A stretch of DNA of 64,000 bases from contig NZ_JBDFMH010000001.1 of NCBI RefSeq assembly GCF_047238125.1, positions 1,116,001 through 1,180,000 of the forward strand. Reading direction: 5' to 3'. Source of the DNA: JBDFMH01 sp047238125. GTDB taxonomy: Bacteria; Pseudomonadota; Alphaproteobacteria; Sphingomonadales; Sphingomonadaceae. Numbering within the stretch: position 1 is the first letter of the stretch; each line of letters starts with the position of its first letter. Shown here one piece after another: positions 1 to 8,425 of the stretch. Below the pieces are notes generated by a model. The model ran no database searches and was not told the origin of the DNA. It saw only the letters and a program-made list of their open reading frames with translations. Position numbers and translations under genes: made by a program.

Positions 1-430
1 CCGCGCGGATCGCACCGCGACCCTTGGCGTCGCCACGCGGCGGCTTGCCCGTCACCAGCAGCAATACGCGGGCCTCATCCGCCAGCGCCTGCGCGATGCC
101 CGCATCCAGCTCCGCATGCGCGCTCGCCAGCGTGTGGCCGTGTAGGTCGATCGCGATATCGGGGATGATCGCGCCGCGCCGCAGCCGCCGATCCCAGCCG
201 CCATCCAGCGTATTGGCGGCGGCCGCAGCAGGTGCAATCGCCTTCCGGCGTATGTCTGCGGCCGGCAACGGCGCGGGTGTCGGGGAGCGCCCGGACTTGG
301 CCTTCGCCGTACTGGCCGGCGTGGCCACGATCGGCTCTTTCTGCACGCTGACGGGCCGGATCGGGCGCACGTCGGCCGTCACCCGCTGCCAGAGCGCGCG
401 CTCCTCAAGGTCGAGGCGTCGTCCCGCCAT
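1..430 (-). CDS. Smr-domain protein (partial, C-terminus outside window)
   Basis: Reading the minus strand from the ATG at 430 gives MAGRRLDLEERALWQRVTAD, followed by an Ala/Pro-rich linker. An Smr-type core then begins around residue 95: IDLHGHTL, an acidic helix, and VLLLVTGKP near residue 132, followed by a Gly/Arg-rich turn. DLHG and the TGK/TGR motif are hallmarks of the Smr (small MutS-related) nuclease/DNA-binding domain. Stand-alone Smr proteins of this size are common in alphaproteobacteria. The start overlaps the 3' end of mltA by 26 bp, so the two are probably co-transcribed and translationally coupled. The C-terminal part of the domain lies beyond base 1. The family assignment is strong from motifs; the cellular role (nicking or branched-DNA processing) is only known for the family. 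Confidence 0.85.
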   Translation of the reverse strand, partial: MAGRRLDLEERALWQRVTADVRPIRPVSVQKEPIVATPASTAKAKSGRSPTPAPLPAADIRRKAIAPAAAAANTLDGGWDRRLRRGAIIPDIAIDLHGHTLASAHAELDAGIAQALADEARVLLLVTGKPPRGDAKGRGAIRA

Positions 431-1652
431 CCGCCGCCCCCTGCAGCCTTGCCAGCGACCCGATCGGCAGCAGCAAATAGGCCTGCCCGCGGCCCGACAT
501 GCCGCCCGCGATCGTGCGTGCCTCCGCGCCTGCCCCCCAGAATGTATCGAACCGATTGGCGCCCTTAATCGCCCCGCCCGTATCCTGCGCAATCCACAGT
601 CCGTCCGCTTCCGCGCGATCCAGGTCCAGGAACACCGGCGCGCCCAGCGGAACGAACGCCGGATCCGCCGCGACCGTGCCGCGCGGCGTGACCGGCAGCC
701 CCAGCGCGCCGAGGGGCCCCGGCCCGGTCAGTTCCTTGAAGAACACGAAGCTCTTGTTGACGTCCATAACGCTCGCACCACCATCGGGCTGCGCGCGCAG
801 GACCAACATGATGCCCTGCATCGAGGATTGGCCGGGCTGGAGCATGCCCTGGTCCTTCATCCATTTGCCGATGCCGGTATAGTCCCGGCCGTTCTGGCCA
901 GCATAGCCGATCCGCATCACCTGCCCGTCGGGCAGACGCAGCCGGCCGGAGCCCTGTACCTGAAGGAAGAAGAACTCGATCGGATCGCGCGCCCAGGCGA
1001 GCTCGAGCCCGCGCCCGGCCAGCGCCCCGCCCACGATCTCGCGCCGCTCATAATAAGGAATCAGCCGATTGGCGGATACGCGCCCGCGGACGGACTTGCC
1101 CTTCAGCGCCTCGCTGAACTGCCCGAGATCGACTTCGACGATGTCGGCCGGTCGCGCATAGACCGGCACGTCATAGCCCGGCGCGCGGACGCGCGATCCT
1201 TCGATCTCCGGTTCGTAATAGCCAGTCGCGAAGCCCTGGCCGTCGCCGACGATCGCCGTTTCGAAATGACGCGCGAAGAAGCCGCGCGCATCGCTATCCG
1301 GCCAGCTCAAGGCAGCGGCGCAGGCCGGCTGCCAGTCTGGCCCGCGCGTCAGGCCGCTGGCATCGTTCCGCCGCTGCAGCGCAGGACAGGAAATCCGGAA
1401 TGCTGCCAAGGCGCGGCGGGCGCCGGCATCGTCAATGGCAAGTGACGCGATTGCCGGGCCGGGCCGGATGCCTGCACCCCGTGCGTTGTCTACATCGCCA
1501 GATACTTCGGCGGTCGCTGGCACCACAGCAGGCGGGACAGTCGGCACTGCCGGTGAGGCGGGCGGCGGCGAGATTGCAGGGCGGCTTGCCGGAACGCACG
1601 CGGCGAGCATGATCAGGAGCGGTACCTGCGCCGCCCAGGCGCGCGGGTTCAC
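405..1652 (-). CDS. mltA: Membrane-bound lytic murein transglycosylase A (MltA)
   Basis: 415 aa. The N-terminus has a lipoprotein signal with the lipobox LAAC near residue 19, followed by a Pro/Ala-rich linker, so the enzyme should be anchored in the outer membrane. The MltA barrel domain covers roughly residues 120-300 (GYYEPEIEGS, FFLQVQGSGRL). The C-terminal 3D domain carries DTGGAIKG at about 357-364 and the Asp of RFDTFWG at about 369; these supply the catalytic aspartate region of MltA. The family cleaves the MurNAc-GlcNAc bond of peptidoglycan to give 1,6-anhydro ends. The start is a GTG at 1652 that overlaps the upstream stop in a GTGA, and the gene overlaps the Smr gene downstream. 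A Tim44-like, MltA and Smr order is common in alphaproteobacteria. Confidence 0.93.
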   Translation of the reverse strand: MNPRAWAAQVPLLIMLAACVPASRPAISPPPASPAVPTVPPAVVPATAEVSGDVDNARGAGIRPGPAIASLAIDDAGARRALAAFRISCPALQRRNDASGLTRGPDWQPACAAALSWPDSDARGFFARHFETAIVGDGQGFATGYYEPEIEGSRVRAPGYDVPVYARPADIVEVDLGQFSEALKGKSVRGRVSANRLIPYYERREIVGGALAGRGLELAWARDPIEFFFLQVQGSGRLRLPDGQVMRIGYAGQNGRDYTGIGKWMKDQGMLQPGQSSMQGIMLVLRAQPDGGASVMDVNKSFVFFKELTGPGPLGALGLPVTPRGTVAADPAFVPLGAPVFLDLDRAEADGLWIAQDTGGAIKGANRFDTFWGAGAEARTIAGGMSGRGQAYLLLPIGSLARLQGAADGGTTPRP

Positions 1653-2308
1653 GCGGCCTCGTCGGTTTCTATCAGCACCCAGTTGGGATCATCCGCACGG
1701 ACATGCCGGCTGAACGTCCACACGTCATGAGTCGGAACGGCGTCGGAGAGCGATCCGGCGATCACATTCCCGTCTGCATCACGCGTCACTGCCGCGATAT
1801 CGGCATCGAACCGCACCACGATCTGCGCCATCTGGCCGTCGAGCCGCGCATTGTCGATCACGGCGCGCTCGATCGCGACGAGACGGTTGTCGATCACGTG
1901 GCCGGCCTCGGCGCGCACGGCAATCGCGGCAGCAAAGTCGTCGCGGACCTGGGTATCGACGAGACGGTCGAGCGTCTCGGTATCGCCCTGCCAATAAGCT
2001 TCCAGGATCATGCGATAAGCCGCCTGCGCGCCATCCAGGAAGGTCGCGGAATCGAAGCTCGGATCGGCCGCGGCAATCGCGCGTAGACCGTCGCGCGCGG
2101 AAGCCTCGATCGCAGCATCCTGTGCCGAAGTGATTGGGGACTGTTGGACCTGATCATTCACCGGGCGCAACGCCGGTGCCGATGCAGCAGCACGGCCCTC
2201 CGCCGGCTTGGCGATCGGCTGCTCATGGCCCGTCCTCCGGCCAAGCACGCTGTAGAGCCGCAGGCCGACGAAGAAAAACACAAGCGCCAGGATGATGATG
2301 ATTTCCAC
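1649..2308 (-). CDS. Tim44-like domain protein (TimA type)
   Basis: 219 aa when started at the GTG at 2308, which has GGAGGT a few bases upstream. A TTG start at 2329 would add seven residues but lacks such a site. The first 20 residues form one membrane anchor (EIIIILALVFFFVGLRLYSVLG). A charged linker follows, then a Tim44/Tim44-like fold from about residue 75 to the end (FLDGAQAAYRMILEAYWQGD, then VWTFSRHVRADDPNWVLIET). Tim44-like proteins in alphaproteobacteria sit in the inner membrane, and the domain is shared with the mitochondrial import motor subunit. Their bacterial role is not settled, though involvement in membrane-protein or envelope biogenesis has been suggested. The gene is translationally coupled to mltA by a GTGA overlap. 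Confidence 0.88.
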   Translation of the reverse strand: MEIIIILALVFFFVGLRLYSVLGRRTGHEQPIAKPAEGRAAASAPALRPVNDQVQQSPITSAQDAAIEASARDGLRAIAAADPSFDSATFLDGAQAAYRMILEAYWQGDTETLDRLVDTQVRDDFAAAIAVRAEAGHVIDNRLVAIERAVIDNARLDGQMAQIVVRFDADIAAVTRDADGNVIAGSLSDAVPTHDVWTFSRHVRADDPNWVLIETDEAA

Positions 2309-2379
2309 CGGACCTCCAACCCACAGCAACCCGCGATATAGGCGCGCGTTCCCCCGAGTTCAAATATCCTGCGCCGGGT

Positions 2380-2952
2380 TCAGTTCGCCAGCTTGTCGAG
2401 CTGCGCCTGCATCGCGGCGAGTTGCGCCTTCAGGGCTGCCACCTCATCGGTACGGCTCCCCGCTTCCGGCGCAGGCGCGGACGGTCCAGCACCGCCAAAC
2501 CCCTTCGTGCCCGGCTTGAAAGCGCTGGTCGCCGCTTCAAACATTTCCATGTTCCGCTTGGCGATCTCGGCGAAGGGGCCGCCAGAAAAAGCGCCCTCCA
2601 TCGCGGTGCGGAACTGCGCCTGGTTGCGCTTGAAGGCATCCATCGACGCTTCCAGATATTGCGGCACCATCGATTGCATCGAATCGCCATACATGGCGAT
2701 CAGCTGGCGCAGGAAGCTGACCGGGAGCATCGTCTGGCCGCGGGTTTCCTCCTCCATGATGATCTGGGTCAGGACATTGTGGGTGATGTCCTCCTCGGTC
2801 TTGGCGTCGATGACCTTGAAGTCACGGCCCTCGCGCGTCATCGCGGCGAGATGGTCGAGGGTGATGTAGCTCGAGCTTTCGGTATTGTAGAGGCGACGGT
2901 TGGCGTATTTCTTGATGATGACCGTTCCCGATCCGCCCGCAGATTTCGCCAT
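2380..2952 (-). CDS. phaR: Polyhydroxyalkanoate synthesis repressor PhaR
   Basis: 190 aa. The N-terminal PHB/PHA accumulation regulator DNA-binding domain covers about residues 10-70 (IIKKYANRRLYNTESSSYIT, then VIDAKTEEDITHNVLTQII). It is followed by a PHB_acc helical region (FLRQLIAMYGDSMQ) and a C-terminal coiled coil ending in LKAQLAAMQAQLDKLAN. PhaR proteins bind both DNA and PHA granules and repress phasin and synthase genes until polymer forms. The start at 2952 is chosen because GGAGG lies just upstream. Its CAT on the plus strand is part of the same CATG that starts the divergent PhaC-like gene, so the two coding regions overlap by two bases. Autoregulation and control of the divergent genes is inferred from the arrangement. 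Confidence 0.93.
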   Translation of the reverse strand: MAKSAGGSGTVIIKKYANRRLYNTESSSYITLDHLAAMTREGRDFKVIDAKTEEDITHNVLTQIIMEEETRGQTMLPVSFLRQLIAMYGDSMQSMVPQYLEASMDAFKRNQAQFRTAMEGAFSGGPFAEIAKRNMEMFEAATSAFKPGTKGFGGAGPSAPAPEAGSRTDEVAALKAQLAAMQAQLDKLAN

Positions 2953-4039
2953 GTCGTCCCCTCCGACGCTAGAGGAAATCCTTGTAGCACCGAATCTTTC
3001 CGCACCGCAACACAAGCCACGTCCGCTGCCGCTGTTTCTGGAGATGGTGCGCAGCGAAACCGCAGCAGACCCGGTCCGGATGGCGCGCATTCTCGCAGGT
3101 TTACGGGTCTATCAGCAGGCACCGCGCCCGGCGGCGCCCGCGCTGCCGCCGATCATCACCCGACATGGCCGCGCCGCGCTGCACGATTATGGCGGCGCCG
3201 GCGCGCCGGTCGTATTCGTGCCCTCGCTCATCAATCCGCCCCGCGTGCTTGATCTGGCGGTGGAGAATTCGCTGTTGCGACATCTGTCCGCTCGTGGGCA
3301 CCGCATCCTGCTCGTGAACTGGGGCGGGCCCGAGCCTGCGGAACGCGCTCTCGACATTGCTGGCCATGTCGAGGCCTTGCTGCTGCCGTTGCTGGCTGCG
3401 CTCGGTCGGCGACCGGCGCTGGTAGGCTATTGCCTGGGTGGCACGATGGCGCTGGCAGCCGCTGCCAACATTGCGTGTCGGGGTGTTGCCACGCTTGCAG
3501 CGCCTTGGCGCTTTGCCGGCTTCCCGGACGCGGCCCGCGAAGGGCTGCGCGCCATGTTCGCGCATGCGCAACCGGCAGCAGAGCAGATGGGGTTGCTGCC
3601 GATGGAGGTGCTGCAGACCGGGTTCTGGCGCCTTGATCCCGCCCGCACGGTGGGCAAGTTCGAGCGGCTGGCCGGGATCGATGCGTTGGATCCGGCGCTG
3701 GCCGATTTCGTGCGACTGGAGGATTGGGCCAATGATGGTCCTCCGCTCACGCTGGCGGCGGGACGCGATCTGGTCGATCGCTTCATGGCCGCTGACGAGC
3801 CCGGATCCGGCCGCTGGCGGGTCGGCGGTCATCGGATCGACCCTCACGTCCTGCCCTGCCCCCTGCTCGATATCGTATCGACGACAGACCGGATCGTGCC
3901 GTCGGCAACGGCGCATGGGGCCGGTGATCGCATCACGCTGGGTCTCGGCCATGTCGGCATGATCATCGGCGGGCGCGCGCCGGAGCGGGTCTGGGCGCCT
4001 CTCGATGCGTGGCTTTCGGGACTCGACGCCGGCTGCTAG
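2951..4039 (+). CDS. PhaC-like alpha/beta hydrolase (putative class III-type PHA synthase)
   Basis: 362 aa. An alpha/beta-hydrolase fold with a lipase-like box in which cysteine replaces serine (GYCLGG, Cys161), Asp313 (STTDRIVP) and His334 (LGLGHVGMI). A Cys-Asp-His triad and the upstream LVNWGGP strand are typical of PHA synthases, which polymerise (R)-hydroxyacyl-CoA. The length matches the catalytic subunit of class III synthases (about 355 aa) rather than the roughly 600 aa class I enzymes. No PhaE partner is visible nearby. The location between phaR and a thiolase supports a PHA role. Related short hydrolases may act as depolymerases or thioesterases, so synthase activity is an inference. 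The start is the ATG at 2951, sharing CATG with phaR; no better in-frame start with a ribosome site was seen. Confidence 0.78.
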   Translation: MSSPPTLEEILVAPNLSAPQHKPRPLPLFLEMVRSETAADPVRMARILAGLRVYQQAPRPAAPALPPIITRHGRAALHDYGGAGAPVVFVPSLINPPRVLDLAVENSLLRHLSARGHRILLVNWGGPEPAERALDIAGHVEALLLPLLAALGRRPALVGYCLGGTMALAAAANIACRGVATLAAPWRFAGFPDAAREGLRAMFAHAQPAAEQMGLLPMEVLQTGFWRLDPARTVGKFERLAGIDALDPALADFVRLEDWANDGPPLTLAAGRDLVDRFMAADEPGSGRWRVGGHRIDPHVLPCPLLDIVSTTDRIVPSATAHGAGDRITLGLGHVGMIIGGRAPERVWAPLDAWLSGLDAGC

Positions 4040-4073
4040 AGCCGGCCACGGCCAGCCCAACCGGAGAAGAACA

Positions 4074-5246
4074 ATGACCGATGTCGTGATCACCGCCGCT
4101 AAGCGTACCCCGGTGGGCAGCTTTCTCGGCGCGTTCGCAGCGACCCCGGCGCAGGAACTCGGCCGGATCGCGATCGAGGCTGCCATGGCGCAGGCAGGGG
4201 TTGGCGGCGATGAGGTGGACGAGGTCGTGCTGGGCCAGGTGCTCACCGCCGGCCACGGCCAGAACCCGGCCCGCCAGGCCGCGATCAATGCGGGCATCGC
4301 CAAGGAGGCGACCGCCTATGGCGTCAACCAGGTCTGCGGATCGGGGCTGCGCGCGGTGGCGCTGGCCGCGCAGGCGATCCGTCTCGGGGATGCCCGCGTC
4401 GCGATCGCCGGCGGACAGGAGAGCATGTCGCTCGCGGCGCATGCCCAGCAGCTGCGCGCCGGGCAGAAGATGGGCCCGGTCTCGCTGGTGGATACGATGG
4501 TTCATGATGGGCTGACCGATGCGTTCAATGCCTATCACATGGGTATCACCGCGGAGAACCTGGCAGAGCAGTACCAGATCACGCGCGACGAGCAGGATCG
4601 CTTCGCGGTCGCCAGTCAGAACAAGGCCGAGGCGGCCCGCAGCGCCGGCCGCTTCGCCGACGAGATCGCGCCCGTCACGATCAAGGGCCGCAAGGGTGAG
4701 ACCGTCGTCGACCAGGACGAATATATCCGCGCCGGCGCCACGATCGACGCGATGCAGGCGCTGCGCCCCGCTTTCCGCAAGGACGGCACGGTGACCGCCG
4801 CGAACGCATCCGGACTGAACGACGGAGCCGCCGCGCTCGTGCTGATGTCGGCGGAGGAAGCCGCCCGCCGCGGCAGCACGGTGCTGGGCCGGATCGCATC
4901 CTGGGCCACTTGCGGCGTCGATCCGTCGATCATGGGGATTGGCCCCGCCCCCGCCAGCCGCAAGGCGCTGGAGAGGGCCGGCTGGACGCTGGCCGATCTC
5001 GACCTGATCGAAGCCAATGAGGCGTTCGCGGCGCAGGCGCTGGCGGTCGGCAAGGAGCTCGGCTGGGATGCCGACAAGGTGAATGTGAATGGCGGCGCAA
5101 TCGCGATCGGCCATCCGATCGGTGCATCCGGCGCCCGCGTGCTGACGACCCTGCTCTACGAAATGGGCCGGCGCGATGCGAAGAAGGGGCTGGCCACGCT
5201 CTGCATCGGCGGCGGCATGGGGATCGCGCTCTGCATCGAGCGCTGA
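4074..5246 (+). CDS. phaA: Acetyl-CoA acetyltransferase (beta-ketothiolase)
   Basis: 390 aa, the usual thiolase length. The acyl-enzyme cysteine is Cys88 in NQVCGSG, His347 lies in GHPIGASG, and the deprotonating Cys377 lies in LCIGGGMG, near the canonical positions. The enzyme condenses two acetyl-CoA to acetoacetyl-CoA (or the reverse). Next to phaR and a PhaC-like gene, the likely job is the first step of PHB synthesis. No acetoacetyl-CoA reductase (phaB) is present in the window. The ATG at 4074 follows GGAGAAGAACA, a good ribosome site, 34 bp after the PhaC-like stop, so the two probably form an operon. The phaA symbol rests on context; atoB-like degradation is the alternative. Confidence 0.92.
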   Translation: MTDVVITAAKRTPVGSFLGAFAATPAQELGRIAIEAAMAQAGVGGDEVDEVVLGQVLTAGHGQNPARQAAINAGIAKEATAYGVNQVCGSGLRAVALAAQAIRLGDARVAIAGGQESMSLAAHAQQLRAGQKMGPVSLVDTMVHDGLTDAFNAYHMGITAENLAEQYQITRDEQDRFAVASQNKAEAARSAGRFADEIAPVTIKGRKGETVVDQDEYIRAGATIDAMQALRPAFRKDGTVTAANASGLNDGAAALVLMSAEEAARRGSTVLGRIASWATCGVDPSIMGIGPAPASRKALERAGWTLADLDLIEANEAFAAQALAVGKELGWDADKVNVNGGAIAIGHPIGASGARVLTTLLYEMGRRDAKKGLATLCIGGGMGIALCIER

Positions 5247-5249
5247 TCG

Positions 5250-5699
5250 TCAGTCCAGCGCGCGCTTGATTCCTTCGAGCCGGATCACCTCTCGGCCGAC
5301 GCAGACCGGTGCTGCGATCAGCCGCATCCAGCGCGTGCCGCCACTGGCGGGTCGCAGGGCGACATCAAGCGTGAAGCCGCGCCGGTGGCGGATGGCATAG
5401 GCCCGCAGCCGTTCCATCACTGCACGCGACGGTTCCGAATAAAGCGCGACGCTTTCGCTGCGTTTGACCGGCGCGCCGCGCGGTAGCCCGAAAATGTCAT
5501 AGACGGCGTCCGTCCAGCTGAGCGACTGATCCCGCAGGTCGCAGGACCAGTGGCCGACCGGCGGCACATGAGCTGGACCGCTCCCGAGCTGTGCCTCCGC
5601 CAGCGCCTTCAGGTCGAACGTCATGCCGTGATCGAACCGTGCGTCCCGCTCGAATAGCGGCCAGCTGTGATTGATCGGCAATGGTTCACGCGGCAGCAT
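5250..5699 (-). CDS. PAS-domain protein, short stand-alone sensor
   Basis: 149 aa from the ATG at 5699, which has GAAGGA seven bases upstream; an earlier ATG at 5732 lacks a site. A single PAS fold (PAS_3-like) covers about residues 50-145: GHWSCDLRDQSLSWTDAVYD, then IFGLPRG and the C-terminal strands RWMRLIAAPV and VIRLEGIKR. No output domain (kinase, GGDEF, HTH) follows, so it is a lone PAS module that probably works through a partner. The gene converges on the thiolase gene with only three bases between the stops. Ligand and partner cannot be judged from sequence. Confidence 0.75.
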   Translation of the reverse strand: MLPREPLPINHSWPLFERDARFDHGMTFDLKALAEAQLGSGPAHVPPVGHWSCDLRDQSLSWTDAVYDIFGLPRGAPVKRSESVALYSEPSRAVMERLRAYAIRHRRGFTLDVALRPASGGTRWMRLIAAPVCVGREVIRLEGIKRALD

Positions 5700-5759
5700 G
5701 ACGGGTCCTTCGCATCCGTGCCGCATAGGCACCAGCGGTTAACGATCCGCGACGGCCGA

Positions 5760-6530
5760 TCAGCGGATCGGGCCGTCCGCCCGTCCTTGCACGAACTGAT
5801 CCACATAGGGATTGCCACTGTCGTACAGCCGGTCGCGCGGGCCGCGCCAGATGATCTTGCCTTGGTAGAGCATCGCCACGCGGTGCGCGATCTTGCGGGC
5901 CGAGGCCATGTCGTGGGTGATCGTCAGTGCCGTCACGCCCAGCCCTTCGACCAGTTCGACGATCAGGTCGTTGATCACGTCGGCTCGGATCGGATCGAGA
6001 CCCGTCGTCGGCTCGTCGAAGAAGATGATCTCGGGCCGCGGCGCGATCGCCCGTGCCAACGCCACACGCTTCTGCATGCCGCCGGAAAGCTCGTTGGGCC
6101 TGAGGTTCAGGATCCGCGCGTCGAGCCCGACCCGCGCCAGATTCTCCTCGGCGATACGGCGCATCCTGGCCGGTTCGCGCAATCGGCCCTGAGTGATGCC
6201 GAACGTCACGTTGCGCCACACCGGCAGCGAATCGAAAAGGGCCGATCCCTGGAACAGCATGCCGAACTTGGCGCGCAGCCGCTCAAGCTCGCGCGGGCCC
6301 ATCGTCGTCACATCCTCACCATCGACGAGGATACGCCCGCTGTCGGGCCGGATGATGCCCAGGATGCACTTCAGCGTCACCGATTTGCCGCTGCCTGACT
6401 GCCCGATGATCGCCATCGATTCGCCCGGCTCGATCGTGAGGTTCACGCCGTCGAGGATCGTGCGGCCTGCGAAGGCCTTTACGACATCTTCGAGAATGAT
6501 CTTCGGCATCGCCGCCACCGGCGCGCTCAT
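5760..6530 (-). CDS. mlaF: ABC transporter ATPase, MlaF family (phospholipid transport)
   Basis: 256 aa. Walker A GQSGSGKS is at residues 43-50, the signature LSGGMQKR at about 148-155 and Walker B IIFFDEP at about 168-174, followed by TTGLDP. GGMQKR and the short C-terminus fit the MlaF/Ttg2A subgroup, which powers phospholipid movement between outer and inner membranes. The start ATG overlaps the mlaE stop in ATGA, so both are made together. The MlaD substrate-binding MCE subunit usually found beside these genes is absent from this locus and must be elsewhere if the system is complete. Confidence 0.93.
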   Translation of the reverse strand: MSAPVAAMPKIILEDVVKAFAGRTILDGVNLTIEPGESMAIIGQSGSGKSVTLKCILGIIRPDSGRILVDGEDVTTMGPRELERLRAKFGMLFQGSALFDSLPVWRNVTFGITQGRLREPARMRRIAEENLARVGLDARILNLRPNELSGGMQKRVALARAIAPRPEIIFFDEPTTGLDPIRADVINDLIVELVEGLGVTALTITHDMASARKIAHRVAMLYQGKIIWRGPRDRLYDSGNPYVDQFVQGRADGPIR

Positions 6531-7327
6531 CCGAAGGCCGCCACGGTGATCAGCAGGTTCGACAGCAGGATCAGGATGAAGGTGGAGACGACTGCGTTGG
6601 TGGTCGATCGGCCCACGCCGGCCGCGCCGCCCTCGGTCCGATAGCCATGATAGCAACCCATCAACGCGATGAAGAAACCGAATACGCCGGCCTTCATCAA
6701 TGCCATCGCGAAATCGTCCGCCTCGATGAAATGGCGGGTCACGTTCAGATAGTTGCCGGCATTGAAGCCCAGCTTGTAGACCGCGATCAGATAGCCGCCC
6801 AGGATGCCGATCGCATTGGCGATCAGCACCAGCAGCGGCAGCGCGATCACCGCCGCGAACAGCCGCGGCGCGATCAGGTAACGGAACGGATCGGTGCGCA
6901 GCGTCGTCATCGCATCCAGCTGCTCGGTCACCCGCATCGTACCGAGTTCGGCCGACATCGCGGAGGAGACGCGCCCCGCCACCATCAGGCCGACCAGCAC
7001 GGGGCCGAGTTCGCGCACGATGCCGATCACCACGATCGCCGGTACCGTCGAAGTCGCGTTGAAGCGCGATCCGGCAGTGAAGGTCTGCTGCGCCAGCGCG
7101 GCGCCGGTGAAGATCGCGGTCAGCCCGACCACAGGGAGCGAGAACCAGCCGATCTGCGCGATCTGCTCCAGCAGCTTGCCCGGATAGTAAGGCGGTAAGA
7201 GCGCGCGGCCGACGGTGGTCGCCGCGAAGCGGGTCACCCGGCCGACGGCGCCCAGCATCTGTACGGCGAGCCCGCCGATGGCGGCGAAGAGGCCGATGAC
7301 GGCGGCGGAGGGGGACGCGATACTCAT
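6527..7327 (-). CDS. mlaE: ABC transporter permease, MlaE family
   Basis: 266 aa with an N-terminal amphipathic stretch and about five membrane segments. Family motifs include QIAQIGWFSLPVVGLTAIFTG, FNATSTVPAIVVIGIVRELGP and MVAGRVSSAMSAELGTMRV, diagnostic for MlaE/YrbE permeases. It forms the inner-membrane channel half of a phospholipid transporter with MlaF. The start codon overlaps the alr stop (ATGA) and its stop overlaps the mlaF start, so alr-mlaE-mlaF read as one translationally coupled unit. Confidence 0.93.
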   Translation of the reverse strand: MSIASPSAAVIGLFAAIGGLAVQMLGAVGRVTRFAATTVGRALLPPYYPGKLLEQIAQIGWFSLPVVGLTAIFTGAALAQQTFTAGSRFNATSTVPAIVVIGIVRELGPVLVGLMVAGRVSSAMSAELGTMRVTEQLDAMTTLRTDPFRYLIAPRLFAAVIALPLLVLIANAIGILGGYLIAVYKLGFNAGNYLNVTRHFIEADDFAMALMKAGVFGFFIALMGCYHGYRTEGGAAGVGRSTTNAVVSTFILILLSNLLITVAAFG

Positions 7328-8406
7328 GACCAGCGCCGCTGATAGCGAGGGCCAAGCCCGGTCAGCAACTCATATTGCGAAAGGCCGGTCGCCGCCGCCG
7401 CCGCTGGCAGCGCATAATCCAGCGTCAGCCAGTCACCCTCGCGCCCCTGCGGTGCCGCGGTCAGGTCGATCGCCACCAGGTCCATCGAGACGCGCCCGAC
7501 CAGCGGGCACGCCGCCCCGTCCAGCCGCGCGATACCGTGCCCGGCCCAGGCACGCAGATAGCCGTCGGCATAGCCGATGTTCAGGATACCGATCCGCATC
7601 GGCCGCGGCGCGGTGAAGGTGGCACCATAGCCAACCGTCTGGCCGGCCGCGATCTCGCGGATCTGGATGAGCGCCGCCTCCACCCGCGCGACCTGTAGGA
7701 TCGCATCGTCCAGCCCCTGCACGGGCTGTCCGCCATAAAGCGCCAGCCCCGGCCGGGTGAGATCGAAGGCATAGCGCCGGCCGAGGCAGACGCCCGCCGA
7801 ATTGGCCAGGCTGTAGCGCCGCGCCGGCACCTGCCCCTTCAGCCCGCGAAACGTGAACAGCTGCTGCTCGTTCATCGCGTGGCCCGGCTCGTCCGCGCAG
7901 GCGAGATGGCTCATCAGCGTCTCGATGGCGAGCGGTGCGGTCAACGGGGATCGGGCCTCCTCGGGTGTCAGGCCCAGGCGATTCATGCCGGTGTCGATCA
8001 TCACGTCGCACGGGCGGCCCGGCGCAGCCTCGCACCACCGCGCGATCATCGCGGGGGAATTCAGCACCGGCCGCGCCTTGTGATCGCTCGCGACCGGGAG
8101 ATCGGCATCGCGGATGCCGTGCAGCACCGACAGCGACAGACCGTCATCGAGCCGGCCGAGTGCGAGCGCCTCGGACCAGGTCGCGACGAAGAAATCGCGG
8201 CAGCCCGCGGCGGCCAGCGCATCGACCACCGCGCCTGCGCCCAGCCCATAGCCATCGGCCTTGACTGCCGCGCCGCATGCCGCGCGCCCACCCTGTGCCG
8301 CTAGCCAGCGCCAGTTGGCGACGAGCGCGTCTTTCGACAGGATCAGGCGCAGGGGCGGTTCTGGCGGCACCGGCGCGCCGATAGCCGAGCCTCGGGGATC
8401 CGTCAC
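7324..8406 (-). CDS. alr: Alanine racemase
   Basis: 360 aa, PLP fold type III. The PLP lysine is Lys49 in AVKADGYGLG and the opposite-face catalytic Tyr260 is in GYGATF. DTGMNRLG, SHLACAD and GRVSMDL are further family motifs. It interconverts L- and D-alanine, supplying D-Ala for peptidoglycan. The start is the GTG at 8406; the GAGG nearest to it is very close, so the exact start is a little uncertain, but upstream frames close quickly. It lies 19 bp after the MFS transporter stop and overlaps mlaE, forming an envelope-related operon. Confidence 0.93.
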   Translation of the reverse strand: MTDPRGSAIGAPVPPEPPLRLILSKDALVANWRWLAAQGGRAACGAAVKADGYGLGAGAVVDALAAAGCRDFFVATWSEALALGRLDDGLSLSVLHGIRDADLPVASDHKARPVLNSPAMIARWCEAAPGRPCDVMIDTGMNRLGLTPEEARSPLTAPLAIETLMSHLACADEPGHAMNEQQLFTFRGLKGQVPARRYSLANSAGVCLGRRYAFDLTRPGLALYGGQPVQGLDDAILQVARVEAALIQIREIAAGQTVGYGATFTAPRPMRIGILNIGYADGYLRAWAGHGIARLDGAACPLVGRVSMDLVAIDLTAAPQGREGDWLTLDYALPAAAAATGLSQYELLTGLGPRYQRRWS

Positions 8407-8425
8407 CCCTCGACCGGATGCGACG

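Noticed and set aside
24..1445. 473-codon plus-strand frame over mltA
   Set aside because: The minus strand has MltA with all motifs; this frame has none.
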